The translations under genes were made by a program, and so were the position numbers. The notes below the pieces were generated by a model. It saw only the letters and a list, made by a program, of their open reading frames with translations. It searched no databases and was not told the DNA's origin. From Cytidiella melzeri (lineage: Eukaryota; Basidiomycota; Agaricomycetes; Polyporales; Irpicaceae), in assembly GCA_022592445.1 (NCBI GenBank), contig JABYQR010000046.1, forward strand, positions 124,001 to 188,000: DNA of 64,000 bases, in the 5' to 3' direction. Position 1 is the stretch's first letter; each line of letters starts with the position of its first letter. Below, piece by piece: positions 43,601 through 56,300 of this stretch.

Positions 43601-45162
43601 CAGGAATCGGCTACGGCACCAGTGGATTGCGAGCACGATGATGACGGAATAGAAGCCGACGAAACATGTCCCCTCGAAGACGTGCTCAACTCAACGTTTT
43701 CTGCCGTTGACAAAGTCTGTAACTTTAATTGATCGTCGTAGTCACTCCATCTCACTGTGATTTAGCTGCGGACTATCATCCGTGCTGTGCGCGTTAGCCC
43801 ACAGCGCCGGCAAGCTTGGCTCAGCGAGGTTTCTGCACAACTTCGTCTGATTGGCAGTAAAGACGTTGCCTTGATGCTCATCCCCGACGTCAAGACGCGA
43901 TGGTCTTCAACACACCAGATGCTGCGTGAGTACCTTGCCGAATGGCTTTCTTGCGCAGTACCTCTGATTCAAGTGTCCTTCAGGTTGCGCTCTCGATAAC
44001 CAAACAGCTGTTGATGAATATGTCAACTCGCACTACCGCGAGCTTGGAAATTTTGAACTCGACGATACTGATTGGGCTGCCATCAGCATGGTCACATCGT
44101 GGCTCAAAGCGTTTCGTTCAGCAACCACAGACATGTCCGCAACGAAACAACCCATGCTCCCAACAACTCATGCTATCTTTCGTGGGCTCCAGGATCATCT
44201 TAAAGCTATCCTGCGTGATTTGCCAAGCTCAACCCCAGCGCAGCTCAAGCGAGCTCTTACGGATGCCCACCGCAAGCTCAGTGATTACTACCTGAAGTAC
44301 GACGAGTCTCCCTTTTACACATGGGCAGCTAGTAAGTCTACTTCCATTGATACTCGACACAGTCCATTCATAGCAAACTAGTTCTCGATCCACAGATCGG
44401 CTATGAACGACTTCGAGAGGATTACGCAAATGACCCAACGCTGCTGGAGTATCTTGAAGAGTCAAAGAAGGACCTTCATGGGTACTTTCTCAAGCATTAC
44501 AAGCGCGCCTCGTCCTCTTCTGCTGTTTCCGGGATTTCGGCAGCTCCACCGACTCGTCGTTCTGTTCCACGCGGCTCGCCTCAAAAAGTTAATTTCACAG
44601 CTCGCTACCAAGTGAAGGAGCGCGTTGATCTCGATCAATTTCTCAAGTTCCTAAAGCTACCCCAGGAAAACTTTGACACATGTAATCCCATTAAATGGTG
44701 GGTAGGCCGCGGATCACAATTTGCCGACCTTTTCCCGTGTGCTCGCGATATTTTTACGATACCCGGTGCGTATCTAGACTCACCGCTTCAAGTTGATGCA
44801 CTACTTACAAGTGTTTGGGGTTCTAAGGCTCAGCTGTGGCCGTCGAACGCATTTTTTCCGGTGGCCGCGACACAATTTCTCTTCGTCGAGCTAGTCTCAA
44901 GCCTGAGACCATCAGGACATTGATGATCGTGAAGCAACAACTCAGGGTTGCTCAGAAGGCGGTCAAAGATCTGGTCGGCAGGTCTGGCGTAGAGTAAATT
45001 TAATAAAACTACCTGCCCGTATGCCTCGTAAAGACCGTTTTGTACCCGTATGTTCAAGGTCCTAGCTTGATCTTATACGGTACGGGTGTCCCCGTGTCGT
45101 ACCCGTACACTACCCGTCAAGTTTACGGCCGTACCCGTTTACGGGTACGGTGAACAGCCCTA
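40690..45162 (+). mobile_element. Autonomous-looking hAT DNA transposon
   Basis: Ends TAGGGCTGT / ACAGCCCTA are flanked by the 8-bp duplication CCACACAC (40682-40689, 45163-45170). Subterminal regions (40700-40870 and 45010-45155) are dense in CCGTA/TACGG motifs in opposite orientation, probable transposase binding sites. Length is 4473 bp, with one multi-exon transposase gene that shows no stop or frameshift in the parts I could join. It is a good candidate for recent or present activity. Confidence 0.92.
41378..44997 (+). CDS. hAT family transposase
   Basis: ATG at 41378 (MVDQCALRADG). Order: acidic and basic N-terminal region with poly-Asp (41770-41920) and a nuclear-signal-like stretch (IKRKQARS), a BED-like zinc region (HYKCYHGQ..HLKTHFPAMHRLY), helical region, catalytic blocks SLSLDAWTSSNGY and AITMDNASNNDTLM, long insertion domain, and the C-terminal hAT dimerisation region (KWWVGRGSQFADLFPCARD, IPGSAVAVERIFSGGRDTISLRR) with the final catalytic Glu; stop TAA at 44995-44997. 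About ten introns with consensus sites; the one near 42190-42280 is the least certain. hAT transposases excise and reinsert DNA through hairpin ends on the donor flank. Confidence 0.88.
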
Positions 45163-45170
45163 CCACACAC

Positions 45171-46427
45171 TGACTATATCATTAAATACCATTACATACC
45201 AATAAATACCAATACTAACCAATACCAATACTATTAAATACATTATTATTCAATACACATCACGTGATATTGGTATTCAATGGTAATGATTAAATACAGG
45301 CCAGTTGGAATATTTAATGGTATTTGCTAAGCACTAGATGGACTGTCAACAACTCCCGCGTTTCGCTCTCTCGCCTCCTTCTCTGCTCGCCACCAGCTAG
45401 TAGCTCCATGTAAGTATGTGAAATGTCTGCGGCTTAGTCTTGTTTACTTGTAGTCTGAGTGTTAAATACTATCACCTCCTTTCCCAGGCTCGCGGTAGCG
45501 CAAAGCATGGCTCGGTGAAGTACTAAGGTTCTCTTCCTACCCACCCTATATGGCTCATCGAATCCCATTGGCACAAAATAGTCGAATCGGACACGGCAGA
45601 ACATGCTCCCATCTGCCAGCTCTTTGTTCAGCCCGCCGCGCAATGAATTGGAGTACGACTTAGCCCGGCCAGAGTACGATATGCCTCGCATCGTCAAACG
45701 ACGCGTTAGTCTCCAACCTGCGATCGAACTCGTTCACAGACTGTGAGTCGCGTATCACTATTTTCAGGAGTTGTCAGCATTGTTTGGACCCAAGGAGCCA
45801 TCCCCTGATGATAGCTTCATCAACACCACGCGCTATGAGAGCTGCGCGAACGCGTAGTGGATGTGGGAATGTCTATGCTATCTACTCATCTGAACTCCGA
45901 CTACACTTGTTTCCATGTTTTTATCAGCACGTTGCATGTGCATGGAGTCTAGTACAGCGCAACGCATACGATGGCATGGAACACATCCAGACTTTGCATT
46001 TGCTTTTCCCAGGTCGCTCTCACTAGCTTGTGCATGGCATGTGACTAGGATGCCGCCCGTCTCTATTCACTCTGACAACGTTGCTTTCTACGTTTCCGAC
46101 ATAGCATTCCAGTGGGGAATACTAGTGCTGATGATCGATGGGCTCGTGGGTAGCGACAAGGCGACCGTGCGCCGGTTCATGTAGCCATGTATGCATCCTG
46201 CTGGTGTGAAGTGCAGATGACTCGTCTTTTTAAGATTCCGTGTCTAAATCGCCGATATGTGCTGACCAGAGGTAGATGCGACGATCAAGACCCTTTCCTA
46301 TTACGAGGGCGGTTTTCAATGCTTTTCAGATTCATGTACAAACGGCCAATGTCCGCAAGGTCAGGCTGCGCATTGGCCAGCGTTTTTGACACCGATAACG
46401 TTCGTTCCTCAAATGCAGGTATATATA
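45171..46427. other. AT-rich and gene-free region
   Basis: 45171-45330 is full of AATACCA/TGGTATT motifs, some in inverted orientation, suggesting a small degraded MITE. 45340-46427 contains short frames without recognised domains. Confidence 0.45.
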
Positions 46428-46575
46428 ACTTGAGGATAATCTCCCACCATTTTCTCGTCGCCTTTGAAAGTCCGCGCGATAGGCGCCGTCGGCGATCGCA
46501 GGGTAGATCTCAACGAGCGGCGGGGCGTACTGTAAGGTACGGTAGCAGACGTCGTCACACGTGTAGAGGCCAATG
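46428..46575 (+). repeat. Left MULE terminal inverted repeat
   Basis: Matches the reverse complement of 52838-52988 with only a few differences, including a 4-bp gap near GGCGTA. Confidence 0.85.
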
Positions 46576-46611
46576 TATTAAATCAGTATGTATACGAAAA
46601 ATACAGGTACA

Positions 46612-48178
46612 CTACTTTTGTGTGTATTGATAGCCAACCAGGCTTGCGGGAAGGGATCGGCGTGAACTTGCGCTGCCATTAGTGACAGGCATGGTTCGTC
46701 GGGCCTCGTGGTGAGTGACTTCGTCGACGAGCTTCAGACCCGGTCGGAACACCTTCATGGCATTTCGAAGGAACCGCGGATCTTGAGAATAATGCGGCCG
46801 CTGCTCCTTGAGAATGACAACAGCTCTTTCGAGCTTATTGATGAGCTCATCAATTTCACGCTCGTCTTCGTTGTTGAGCTGTTAATAGGGGTTCGAAGGA
46901 ATTAGTATAGCGCATTGCCTGCGCCGTATCACAATATTAACTTACCTCAAATCCGGCACCCCCACCTGCTCTCGTGCGCATTAAGCCATCCCTTCCGGTA
47001 GGTGGTGGTTTTGCTGGCGACGAGTTAATCTGTCATGTGGCAGTGATCATAATTAGTAATTATATGCACAAGAAGATTTACTGCAGACGGACCGGTTCTG
47101 AGCTGCGCGAACAGCTATCCTCATCCAGCACAAGGTCTTCGACCTCATCATCATCTGAGTCGTTGATCTCGATCGCAATACTAGTGCACGGGCGATCAGA
47201 TTCCAGGGGTCGCTCATAAAGTTGACCGTCTCTCGGCGCGGCATAGAATGGTGCGGTATAGAACCGGTGCACGCGAGACCACCACGATGGTGGAACATCT
47301 CCGACCGCCTGGACTAGATGCTTGCACAGCAGGTGTGCATGGTACTTCTGTGAGCCACAGTCACATTTCCACTGCGTAACGTCAGTGATGTACGTGCCCT
47401 TGATAGGAACAGTCTGGAGTCGTTGCCACGACTTCTTGAATGCTTCTTGCATGTTCGACAGGCCTTCTGGGCGGCCACCGCTGCGTGCATGAAGGAAGCG
47501 AGAGAGAGTAATGCGGTAAGGGGGAATTGATCCGTGGACGAGAGCATACACCGCGAGATCAACGGGAGGTCGGCTGTAGTTGTGAAGCACGAGGCGCTTA
47601 AGGTTGCGCCACAAAGCCTCTACCATCATCGTTGTTCGGTGATTGGAAATACAAGTCGGATGAGTGCTTCGCGTCCATAGATGCCATCGGTCCCTAGCAT
47701 ACCAATTATTCCACAGGTATGCCCAGACTTCAGTAAGATTATTCCGGTGACAATGAAAATAAATTTCCGTCACAGCGTCCCGTCTGATATCGTGAGAAGT
47801 CCGAGACATTCCGTGGCGTTCAGGGAGGAGTGGATGCTGGGAAGCGTGCTTGGCAAAGAGTTGGAGTATGGGAAGACGGTGAATGGGAGGACAAAATTGG
47901 TAAGTCTTGTCCTGTGATTTTGGACCAACCCGATCGGCTCCCGTGCTGTCTGCGCTAACTCCTGATTCGTCGTCCAAGTCAGATTCATCCCTTGATAATA
48001 TTTCTCGTAAATCATGTCGTATGTCATCGGTATCGTCGTCGTCTTCACAGTCAGGAAGCTCTTCATCCTCTTCAACATTGTCGCCTGCCCAATACATCCC
48101 GTCGTCGCTCCTCTCGTCATCTGAAACACCCTCATCCATGTCAAAAGCCAGGCGCTGGCAACGAGGCAGTGTCTGCAT
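46612..48178 (-). CDS. Partial MULE transposase (SWIM zinc finger half)
   Basis: Minus strand. Acidic N-terminus, then WAYLWNNWYARDRWHLWTRS, SNHRTTMMVEALWRNLKRLV, a SWIM zinc finger (WKCDCGSQKYHAHLLCKHLV), and after two short introns a C-terminal block (REIDELINKLERAVVILKEQ, DPRFLRNAMKVF) typical of basidiomycete MULE transposases; stop at 46612. The N-terminal DNA-binding and DDE catalytic parts are absent, so it cannot transpose by itself. The first codons (MQTLPRCQ) lie in a copy of the 137-bp tandem repeat, so the apparent start is repeat-derived. It may be a deletion product. Confidence 0.78.
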
Positions 48179-48397
48179 GATGAAACAAAAGATGTGATCA
48201 TACTACAAAGGAGTCATGAGACAGGAGACAAAAGAATGTCCAATAGGGGTGAAGTCCATGAGTAGTGCCGCAAAAGTCCATTAGCAAAAAGCTGGCAACG
48301 AGGCAGTGTCTGCGTGATGAAACAAAAGATGCAATCATACTACAAAGGAGTCATGAGACAGGAGACAAAAGAATGTCCGATAGGGGTGAAGTCCATG
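48153..48397. repeat. Tandem repeat of about 137 bp (left block)
   Basis: A partial copy begins near 48153 and a full copy spans 48261-48397. Further copies at 52619-52754 and a partial at 52755-52781 lie beyond the Harbinger insertion, so the original array was continuous. Units begin AGTAGYGCCGCAAAAGTCC. Confidence 0.85.
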
Positions 48398-48802
48398 AGT
48401 GAGTGACTTCCCGTAAGCCTTTAGGTCGATGTTTAGGTCGACTTTTGCGTGTGAGACATGAAATCTCAGATCAGAGTGTGACATTTTCAAAGTCCGACAC
48501 AAACCCAAACGCCTCGGTGAGACATCGGAGGCGACCTAAACGTCGAAGTTTGGGTAGGGGGGGGTACCCCCCTACCCAAACTTTTTCTCGTACCCAAACT
48601 ATGTGGCGCACGCTAAACGCGCCGATCCATCCCAATTATGGTGAAGAAATCAACGCCACGAAAACGCTATCTGTACAGCTCCCGACACAACACGTCCGAC
48701 GAGCTCGACTTCCTCTCGTTCCGCTCGCCCTCGCGTCCAACCTTCACTCGACTGCTCTTTCCCCCCCAGCAATTCTCTACCCTTTGTCTTAACTGCTCTG
48801 CT

Positions 48803-50952
48803 ATGGCTGCACCAAATATCCCATTCCAATCTGTCCATGCGCGCGAGGAAAATCATCAGGTAAGTACCTACAATTACCTTTATAACTGGATTGCACATCG
48901 TCGCGCCTAGTCGCACCCAGCGCCGAGTCCGATGCGCATGTGCAGACGCGCCGTTCGACAGCGTGGTGCACGATATGTGAACCCACGCGCCTTGACGCGT
49001 GTCTGACACGGTTCCACTCAATGTGCTAACTCGAGCATTTCACAGGTTTTCTTGCCGCCGTTGAACACCCTTCTCGACACGAGTGGGACCAACAACGCGT
49101 CGCCGAATGCGCTCGGCCTCCAAAACGGGGTGGCTCGTTATACACTCAGCATGCAGCCCGGAAGTCCTACGTACGCGGAGGTCGCTTCGCCTCGGTTTGC
49201 GCAGCGCCCCCTTCTTCCAGTCAGCTCTTACGAGCACTTCGGGAATGGTGCCCTTCCTGTCAGCAACACCGAAGGTCCTCGCACACAAGGTATGTTGTTG
49301 GGTCTGACTATCACTCATCCGTCTCTCACCTCTCCATTCGTACTCAGTGTTACCGCCTGGGCCATCTGAGTCCTATCACCTCCCGGGCACCCAGATCGCG
49401 CCACCTGTGGCCTTTGGCCACTACCAGCATCACCGAGGTGCTAGCCGACGGCTCGACCGCACAGATGTACAGGCCCACGACAGCACCTCCACGAGGCGGC
49501 CAACTCCACGCCCGCGAACAACGGCGCCATCCAACCTCCACCTACCCTCCGAACAAGACAGCATCTCCACGAGGCGGCCGACTCCACGCCCGCGAACAAC
49601 GGCGCCATCCAACCCGTTCGACCTTTGTGCTCGAACGCCGCACGTACCGCCCTCTGTCTCTGGTGAGTCAGTCACGGCCAGCGCGCAAGGTGCTCAGGGT
49701 ACTGACATGCCTCCTTTTCTAGGTGGCTCCCGCCTTTTCGACACTGTCTTAAGCTCCGACTCGGACAATGAGGCAGCTGAGGTCCAACCAGCACAGACCC
49801 CTAGTGCCAGCAAGTCACACCGCAAGCGAGCACTCGACACAGCTGCGGAGACGAGAGACGAGGCGACCCCATCCACTCCAGCTACGAAGAAACGCAGACA
49901 GCCGCCAGCTCCCGCAGCAAAGCAAAAGCCTGCGGCGAGGTCTCGCAAAAATCCTGAAGTGCCGACACCGTCCGCCGAAGATCCTCTCGACGCGCCGCTC
50001 TCGGCTGCACGACAATCCAACCCATCGACGAAGAAGAACGGCGGGCGTAAAGTCGGTGCTGCCATGTTCAAGGAGCAAGACATCAACCAGTTACTAGACC
50101 TGGTTGAAGAGCTGCGACCGGTGGGTATGAACTCGTGGCTCCGCCTTGCTGATAGGTACAATACGTGGGCTTCGGCAAACAAGCGGCCGCACAAACTGGC
50201 AGAGAGTCTGCGCCGCAAGTACAACAAGGTCAGCTGTACATTCAATTGAAGTCTTGATACAGCTACTGAATATATAACAGCTCGTCAGCTCGAAGAAGCC
50301 GACCGGTGACCCTGATGTGCCACCGGAAATCAAACGCGCAAAACGACTTAACCGCCTCATTGAGAAGAGTCTCAACATCTGCGACATCGACGACAGGATA
50401 CCTCCGGAGTGGGATGATGATGAGGACGAGGACCATGAGGAGGGTAACAGTGATGCTGATGCTGATGCCAGTGATGCTGATCGGGAGAATGCAGCTCCTG
50501 CTGTGGTCAAAGCTGCTGGTCGTAACAAGCAGGCTCGTGCTCGTGGTCATGATCTCCTGCAGTCGCTAACGAGGCAGATGGATCCTGATACCATCCAGGC
50601 TCGGGAGAATGCACGAGACCACCGCTTTGCTGAGCGAACTCGTGTGCTGACTGATGTCATCGCAGAGCGTGGTGCTCAGCAGGAGATGCGTGAGTTACGG
50701 GCAGAAATCCGTGACCTGCGCCAGCGATGTGATCAGCTCTCTCAGGAGGTAATGCAGGCTCGGTTGGAAAAGCAGCGTGCAGATATGGAGAAGCAGATGC
50801 TTGAGTTTCAAATGCGGATCTTGAGCTCTACGGGTGGCAGTGGTGGCATGAGAGGACCAGGCTGGCCCTATGGCAGTGCTGCAGGTGAATATGGTGATTA
50901 CCAGTGGGGTGATGGCTACGGTAATCTTCAAGAATTCGAAGTTCCTTTCTAG
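48803..50952 (+). CDS. Harbinger-associated Myb/trihelix-like DNA-binding protein
   Basis: Chosen start MAAPNIPF at 48803; the frame is open to an upstream ATG at 48638. Five exons joined at 48859/49046, about 49290/49349, about 49650/49720 and 50229/50281. A disordered Pro/Arg-rich region includes a roughly 22-residue duplication (TSTRRPTPRPRTTAPSN twice) and basic stretches, then a Myb/SANT-like domain (KEQDINQLLDLVEELRPVGM, WLRLADRYNTWA, SLRRKYNKLV), which I associate with DUF6818-type proteins, an acidic segment (DDDEDEDHEEGNSDADAD) and a coiled coil (MRELRAEIRDLRQRCDQLSQ). In PIF/Harbinger elements such a partner binds the TIRs and helps import the transposase. No lesion seen. Confidence 0.83.
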
Positions 50953-50970
50953 ATACATGTTGTTGTGTGC

Positions 50971-52498
50971 TTAATTGTCATAGATGCCATGAAATCTAGT
51001 TACCCGGTCTTTTCTCCTCTGCTCTGAAAACAACATTCTTTCCCAATTGAACCATACATCCAGCAAGTCATCTCCATCCTGCCAAATAGAGCAGTATGTA
51101 TTTTTAATGTGACTGATGCCTACCAGGCGGACACGAATTTGATGAAGACGGCAGATGCATCGCAGCAACTTGTAACGGAAGAGTGAATCATCACTTGGAA
51201 GAGGAATCCGTAAGCGACCAAATGAGCCCTGAATCTCTCGCATGCCCCACTCCGCTGATTGACGATATGATAGTAGCTGGCGATCAAATTGCATAAGCTG
51301 CTGCCGCTCATTTGCATTCTGAGGAAGCCGTTGTCCTTGTTTTAAAGGAGCACGAATGCGCTCATCAATGGAGACTGCTGTCCGGGGAAATGCTGTGTCT
51401 GCCACAAGGTAGTAGCCATTGGGGGTATGTTCCAGGAGTTGATCATACAGCCGGCGAGCAACACGTGCATCGTGAAAGCTGCCAGGTGCATTGACGCAGG
51501 CAAAGATGATCTCACCTGGATTTGAGTCAGCAAAAATCAAACAGATGTACTGTCTACTTACCCTTTGGAGAGAAAGCAATAACATTGCTAACAAAGTGCC
51601 CATGCAACCATCCATTGTACATTGCGTTCTCCATATCATCATCTCCAGATGTCTGTACGGGGAGGTTGAGCCCATCCACAACTCCAAATGCGTTGACGAG
51701 GAGTGCATGTTTGGCCTGGATAATCTGCGAATATTCCTCAAATTCCTCTCCTATTGGCCATGCAATCCTTGCTTCAGGCATGCTCTCCAAGGTTGCAAAG
51801 AGTGTGTCGAGGGAAGCATGAATGTACCGGTTTACAGTAGATGGAACAAGAGCAAAGATCTGCTGCAGGGAGACCTCACACATGGTAGAGTTTAACCAAT
51901 GCAATATTAGGCCAAGCGCTCCTGATGCATCCACAGAGCGACGTCCTAGACGAGGATTTCCGTGCACGTGTACATCTGGCCGGCGAATTGGCTGCGAGTC
52001 CCATTTCTCTGCAAAGCTCCCCAGAATGTAATGGAATGTAGCAACATCAAGCCCCATAGTAGTGATAAAAGCTCGATCACTTCGGCTCGCGTACAACCTC
52101 TGCCAAGGTGTATCACCTCGTGGGTTCTCCAGAAGCTCTGATCTTGTCAAATACAAGCGCTGTCGAGCTGCTTGCCTTCTTGCCTGAACCTCCGCTGCAC
52201 CACCTACAACGAAAGCTACGGTTGCTAGGTGGTTCTCCTCCTCCTCAGCCATCTCCTCCTCGTCATCTTCCTCATCCAAAAGATCTGCTATGTGGAATAA
52301 GAGAGCAAGATCTTCAAGTTCGTCAAAGTTGTTATAGTTCATGCCTTGCGGTTGCCGGTGCGTCGACATCGATGGAGCTCGAGGGAGAAACGCAAGTTGC
52401 GTTCGAAACGAACGCGAGCGCGGACTAGATCTCGATACGGCGTCATCAAACGTCGCGGCTGCAATTACACAGCAGCGAGACGAACGCGAATTTTCCAT
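50971..52498 (-). CDS. PIF/Harbinger DDE transposase
   Basis: Minus strand, one intron (SPKG/EIIF near 51510-51560). An acidic N-terminus is followed by a helical region (LGRRSVDASGALGLILHWL, VPSTVNRYIHASL) and the DDE_Tnp_4 core: first Asp in GVVDGLNLPV, second in YYLVADTAFP, Glu in SAEWGMREIQGSFGRL, then RYKLLRCICRLHQIR. Stop at 50971. The frame is open to an ATG at 52498; an internal Met before NYNNFDELEDLA is an alternative start. All three catalytic residues are present. With its Myb partner and exact TIRs the element could be mobile. Confidence 0.9.
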
Positions 52499-52837
52499 GT
52501 CGTTCGTCGGGGATCTTACGGGTTGGACACGATCTCATGTGTCTTACCCCTGGTCACACTTTTTAAAACTCAGACGTTTAGGTCGCGAACGACCTAAATC
52601 CTTACGGGAAGTCACTCAGTAGCGCCGCAAAAGTCCATTAGCAAAAAGCTGGCAACGAGGCAGTGTCTGCGTGATGAAACAAAAGATGCGATCATACTAC
52701 AAAGGAGTCATGAGACAGGAGACAAAAGAATGTCCAATAGGGGTGAAGTCCATGAGTAGCGCCGCAAAAGTCCATTAGCAAACTGAAGAAACGACGCGTC
52801 GAGACACAAACTTTTTCATTTACTAACATTGATTACG

Positions 52838-52988
52838 ACGACGCTATACACGTGTGACGACGTCCGCTACCGTACCTTACAGTACCTACGCCCCGCCGCT
52901 CGTTGAGATCTGCCCTGCGATCGCCGACGGCGCCTATCGCGCGGACTTTAAAAGGCGACGAGAAAATGGTGGGAGATTATCCTCAAGT
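52838..52988 (-). repeat. Right MULE terminal inverted repeat
   Basis: Inverted partner of 46428-46575. Confidence 0.85.
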
Positions 52989-53398
52989 CTCACCTGAGGG
53001 TTGATATCGCAGTTTCACGTTGGAATAAGTATGACAATTCACGGAGCTTCAGCTCGAGTCGGATGCAAGATTACGGTGGTGGCAAGGACCGGCGGCGGGC
53101 CAAGTCGGAGGCCGTTCGAACAGCTAGTCTCAGGCGCTGATCTTTGTGGCGTGGGAACTAGTATTGCAAACGACGAAGACCTGCTTGTTACGAGAAAATC
53201 ATTGTCGAGATACACCGTCATACATTGAAGGGCGTTAGTTCTCATTCAAAAATACTCAAGGAGAGTTACTAGCAAGCCATTTATATATCTCCGTGTTCGA
53301 ATTACATTGGACGCGTCTTTAATTCTCAAACGACTCGGACCCCACCAGACGAGAGCCCGAACAACAGAATCAAGCCATGCTGACTACTTGAGGACAGA
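52989..53398. other. Gene-free spacer
   Basis: No recognisable gene between the MULE and the 3' end of the tandem beta-trefoil gene. Confidence 0.4.
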
Positions 53399-56300
53399 TC
53401 AACGATGTCCAATCCCGTGTCCGACTCCATGCCCGACGCCGTGTCCGCCTCCGCCGGGTTGACCTTGAGGAACGAAATCCCTCTTGACGGCGTGGATGAA
53501 CCAGTGATGCAGCTCGCCCGACGGTTTTTCCAACCTGATCTAAGCATATTTACCACGTTGAGCCCCAGCATCTTCCAACAGTAGAAACCTGCAAGGTACA
53601 TACCGGACTCGTCTCGTCATCGTCACTGCCGCCCACTTCACGGGCAGTCCAAAAGAGTTCGTCCTCCTTCTTCCCAGCGGGAGAAATACTACGTGGGAAA
53701 TGAGACACACAGCAGCGCCAGTAGTATACCAAAACTCACGTGTAATGACCGTCAGCTACGTGAATGATCTTCCAAACCCTGGGGCCGTCGCTCTGGAAGA
53801 CCTCGATGTGCTCTTGCGGCGGCTCATCGTCCCATGCGTACCTCCTCGTGCCCAGATTCTGGATAAGGTAGTACGGGCCAACCACCTTTTTCTCGATGTC
53901 GCCTCCATGGATACGGTCGACGCCGTTACCGCCATTACGGTCCAACCATTCCCGATCCACCTTGGTAAGCTTCCACTATCATAAAGTATCAGCCCCGGAG
54001 TGCGAAAACTGATGCAAAGAGTGCCATACAATCTCGTAAATTGGTTCCCTCAAGTTTTCTGGTTCGACGATTACAGGGATCTTCTCGGGGTCAAAACCTT
54101 CTGGAATGGGCCCAGGGGCAGCAGCCCAAAGCTTGGAAGGAACGTGCTGGATCTTGACGATTGAGGTCAAGTTGTCGCCTAAAACACCTTCATTGACATC
54201 ACGGAACCTCCAGTGGCTCTTTTCGCCCTCGAGATGCTGAAGCTTAATCTGGGCGAGAGAATTAGTATGGCATCCTCACGCACGGTGCAGGCGTATGAGA
54301 AGCAACGTACGGGATTGCCTGACTGCTGATTGACATCGGTCCAGAAGAGGTCCTTCTCCATCTGACCAACTGGAGAGATTCTAGTAATGGTGGCGAATGA
54401 GTATCGATGGATCCATAGCGGCGTGCGCAGCCATTCACTTACATGTAGTGCCCATCTGAAACGTGAAGAATCTTCCACAGCCTCTTGGTAGTATGTAGAT
54501 CGACAGGATCCCCCTCCTTAGGAGGCTCACGATCCCAAGCGTATTTGCCAGTGGCAACGTTCTGAATGACATAGTCATCAGCAAAATAATCATGGAGGGA
54601 TCTACCTAGATCAACCAGGTTAGGGTTAGTCTTGTTATACCGTTTTGGCATTTTCTTATCAGACTTGATAATCACAAGTTATCCTGGCTTACCATGATAT
54701 TCACAAATCACTACGGGAAACGACGATAAAGGTAGCTCACCTATGGAAAACGATGATAAAGGTATACCTCGCTCCGCTAAAGCCTGAGCGCTGAGCAGCC
54801 GTTCAAGTCAGGGACTCGGATGGCGTCGACGTGAACTCGCAAGATTTTGATAGAGTACCGAACATTATACAGTAACGGTAGTATGAAAATTCGCAATGAC
54901 TGTAGATATACACGGTATTGGCACATATATAGCATAGAAATAGTAGCAAGGTTGAAACAAAAGTCGAGTGCGGGAGATCAATTGTAGTGTTTGGTAGCCG
55001 TCAGAGTCGTGCCAATTGAAGATGCAGCGAGCAGGATGCGCGCGTCGCGGCTGTTTGTTCAATTTAACTGTACATACTCGTTCAGCACGATGTAGTCTAA
55101 GAGTTGTACCTGACACTCACTGTAAGTTTCCCTCAAGCCACGGCCTCACAGATGCGCGAAGCCTAATCCATCGTACTCATCGACTCCTTCGTCATCGTCG
55201 GATCCAAGGTCAATATCAGCATCACGGTCCAAGTCATCCCTCTCATCGAGCACGTCTTGGTCGCCGCCCTCGGGCTCCTCCTCATCCTCCGAGTCTTCGC
55301 TATCGTTCTCGTCTTCTGCATCTTCTCCATATCCGAAATCTTCTATCTCAGAGACAATCTCCGCTTCCTCCTCAGACCCGTTGGCCTGGGCTTCATCGTC
55401 GTTGCCGTTGTCCGCGTCCTTCGTGCCCTGCTGAGGGCCTTCTTGGCTGTCGCTGTCCTCGTCTTCAGCTTCTGCGAGTCGTGGTCAAGAGTTGATGTCA
55501 GAGTGAGTAAAAGCGTGTATAAGAAACACTCGCCTGTTGCCTCAAGATCATTTGTGGCACTTGCGCCGAGGGCGACAAGTGTATCTTGAATTTTCACGAT
55601 CTGCCGCAGCGCCTTGTGGCCAATTCCGCCGCCGAGGTACCTCATAAACATGTCTCTGTCTGCAAACCTTGTGTCGACGTAGATATTAGCATGCTCACAC
55701 AGCTGGTATAGCAAGAAACACTTACATGTTGACATAGTAATACTGCCAGTCTTCGTTGCTATGAGAGTCGTTGGAGTCGGCGTCGTACTGGCGTGCAATG
55801 GAGGCGCCCTTGAGTAGATCATCTGTACGCCCGTAATGGAATGCGGGAATAAGATGCACTGCTCGAATGATCAGCTGGGGGTCTAGAAACCCAAATGCCT
55901 CTCCTCCCTCCGCATCGACAAATCCGATCCTGTGCAAACGCCGTTCAGAGAATCCACCTGGTGCGCTCATGTCCCGCCCAAACCACCGTACCCACACAAA
56001 CTCCATACGTTGGAATTCTTGCGGCGCAGACCCAACAGGGTTGTATCTTGCGTTGACATGGAATATGCCGAGGACGCGGGCGTACCAGTACGGGTGGGTC
56101 TGGGACGTGCTGTTCCCCTCCTCGTGTCCAAGAACCATTATGTCGGCATGGTTCCGAGGGTTGATGCAGTCTTGATCGCGGCGCAGGTCGTATGTTGTAA
56201 AGTTCACTCGAAGGGTTTTATGCCGGTAAAGGCGATTCTGCTCTAGCTGCAGCGCAAGTCGTTCAGGTACAGTGTAATCTTCTTCGTCACCGCTATACTC

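Larger units (their letters stand above)
48401..52618. mobile_element. PIF/Harbinger DNA transposon (complete, two genes)
   Basis: TIRs GAGTGACTTCCCGTAAG (48401-48417) and its exact reverse complement (52602-52618); 3-bp duplication AGT (48398-48400, 52619-52621) confirmed by the uninterrupted repeat copies, which read CATGAGTAG. Subterminal TTTAGGTCG/CGACCTAAA motifs occur at both ends. It carries the usual pair of genes, a Myb-like protein (+) and a DDE transposase (-), convergent with only 18 bp between their stops. Confidence 0.9.
46428..52988 (-). mobile_element. Mutator-like element (MULE) split by a PIF/Harbinger element
   Basis: Terminal inverted repeats of about 150 bp (46428-46575 and 52838-52988) start ACTTGAGGATAATCTCCCAC and are almost identical. 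Without the nested element the unit is about 2.3 kb and encodes only the C-terminal half of a MULE transposase. I could not find a 9-bp target duplication; the flanks differ. Confidence 0.75.

Noticed and set aside
49694..50245. 183-codon minus-strand frame over the Harbinger Myb gene
   Set aside because: Low-complexity antisense shadow; the plus strand encodes the Myb-like domain with spliced continuity.
46428..52988. 9-bp target duplication for the MULE
   Set aside because: The bases outside the inverted repeats (ending ..ATATATA on the left, CTCACCTGA on the right) do not match at any offset I tried.
54439..54675. Separate short beta-trefoil gene starting at 54651 or 54675
   Set aside because: It would begin with the second lobe of a trefoil. 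The missing first lobe exists in frame beyond the Plavaka element, so a single gene explains both parts better.
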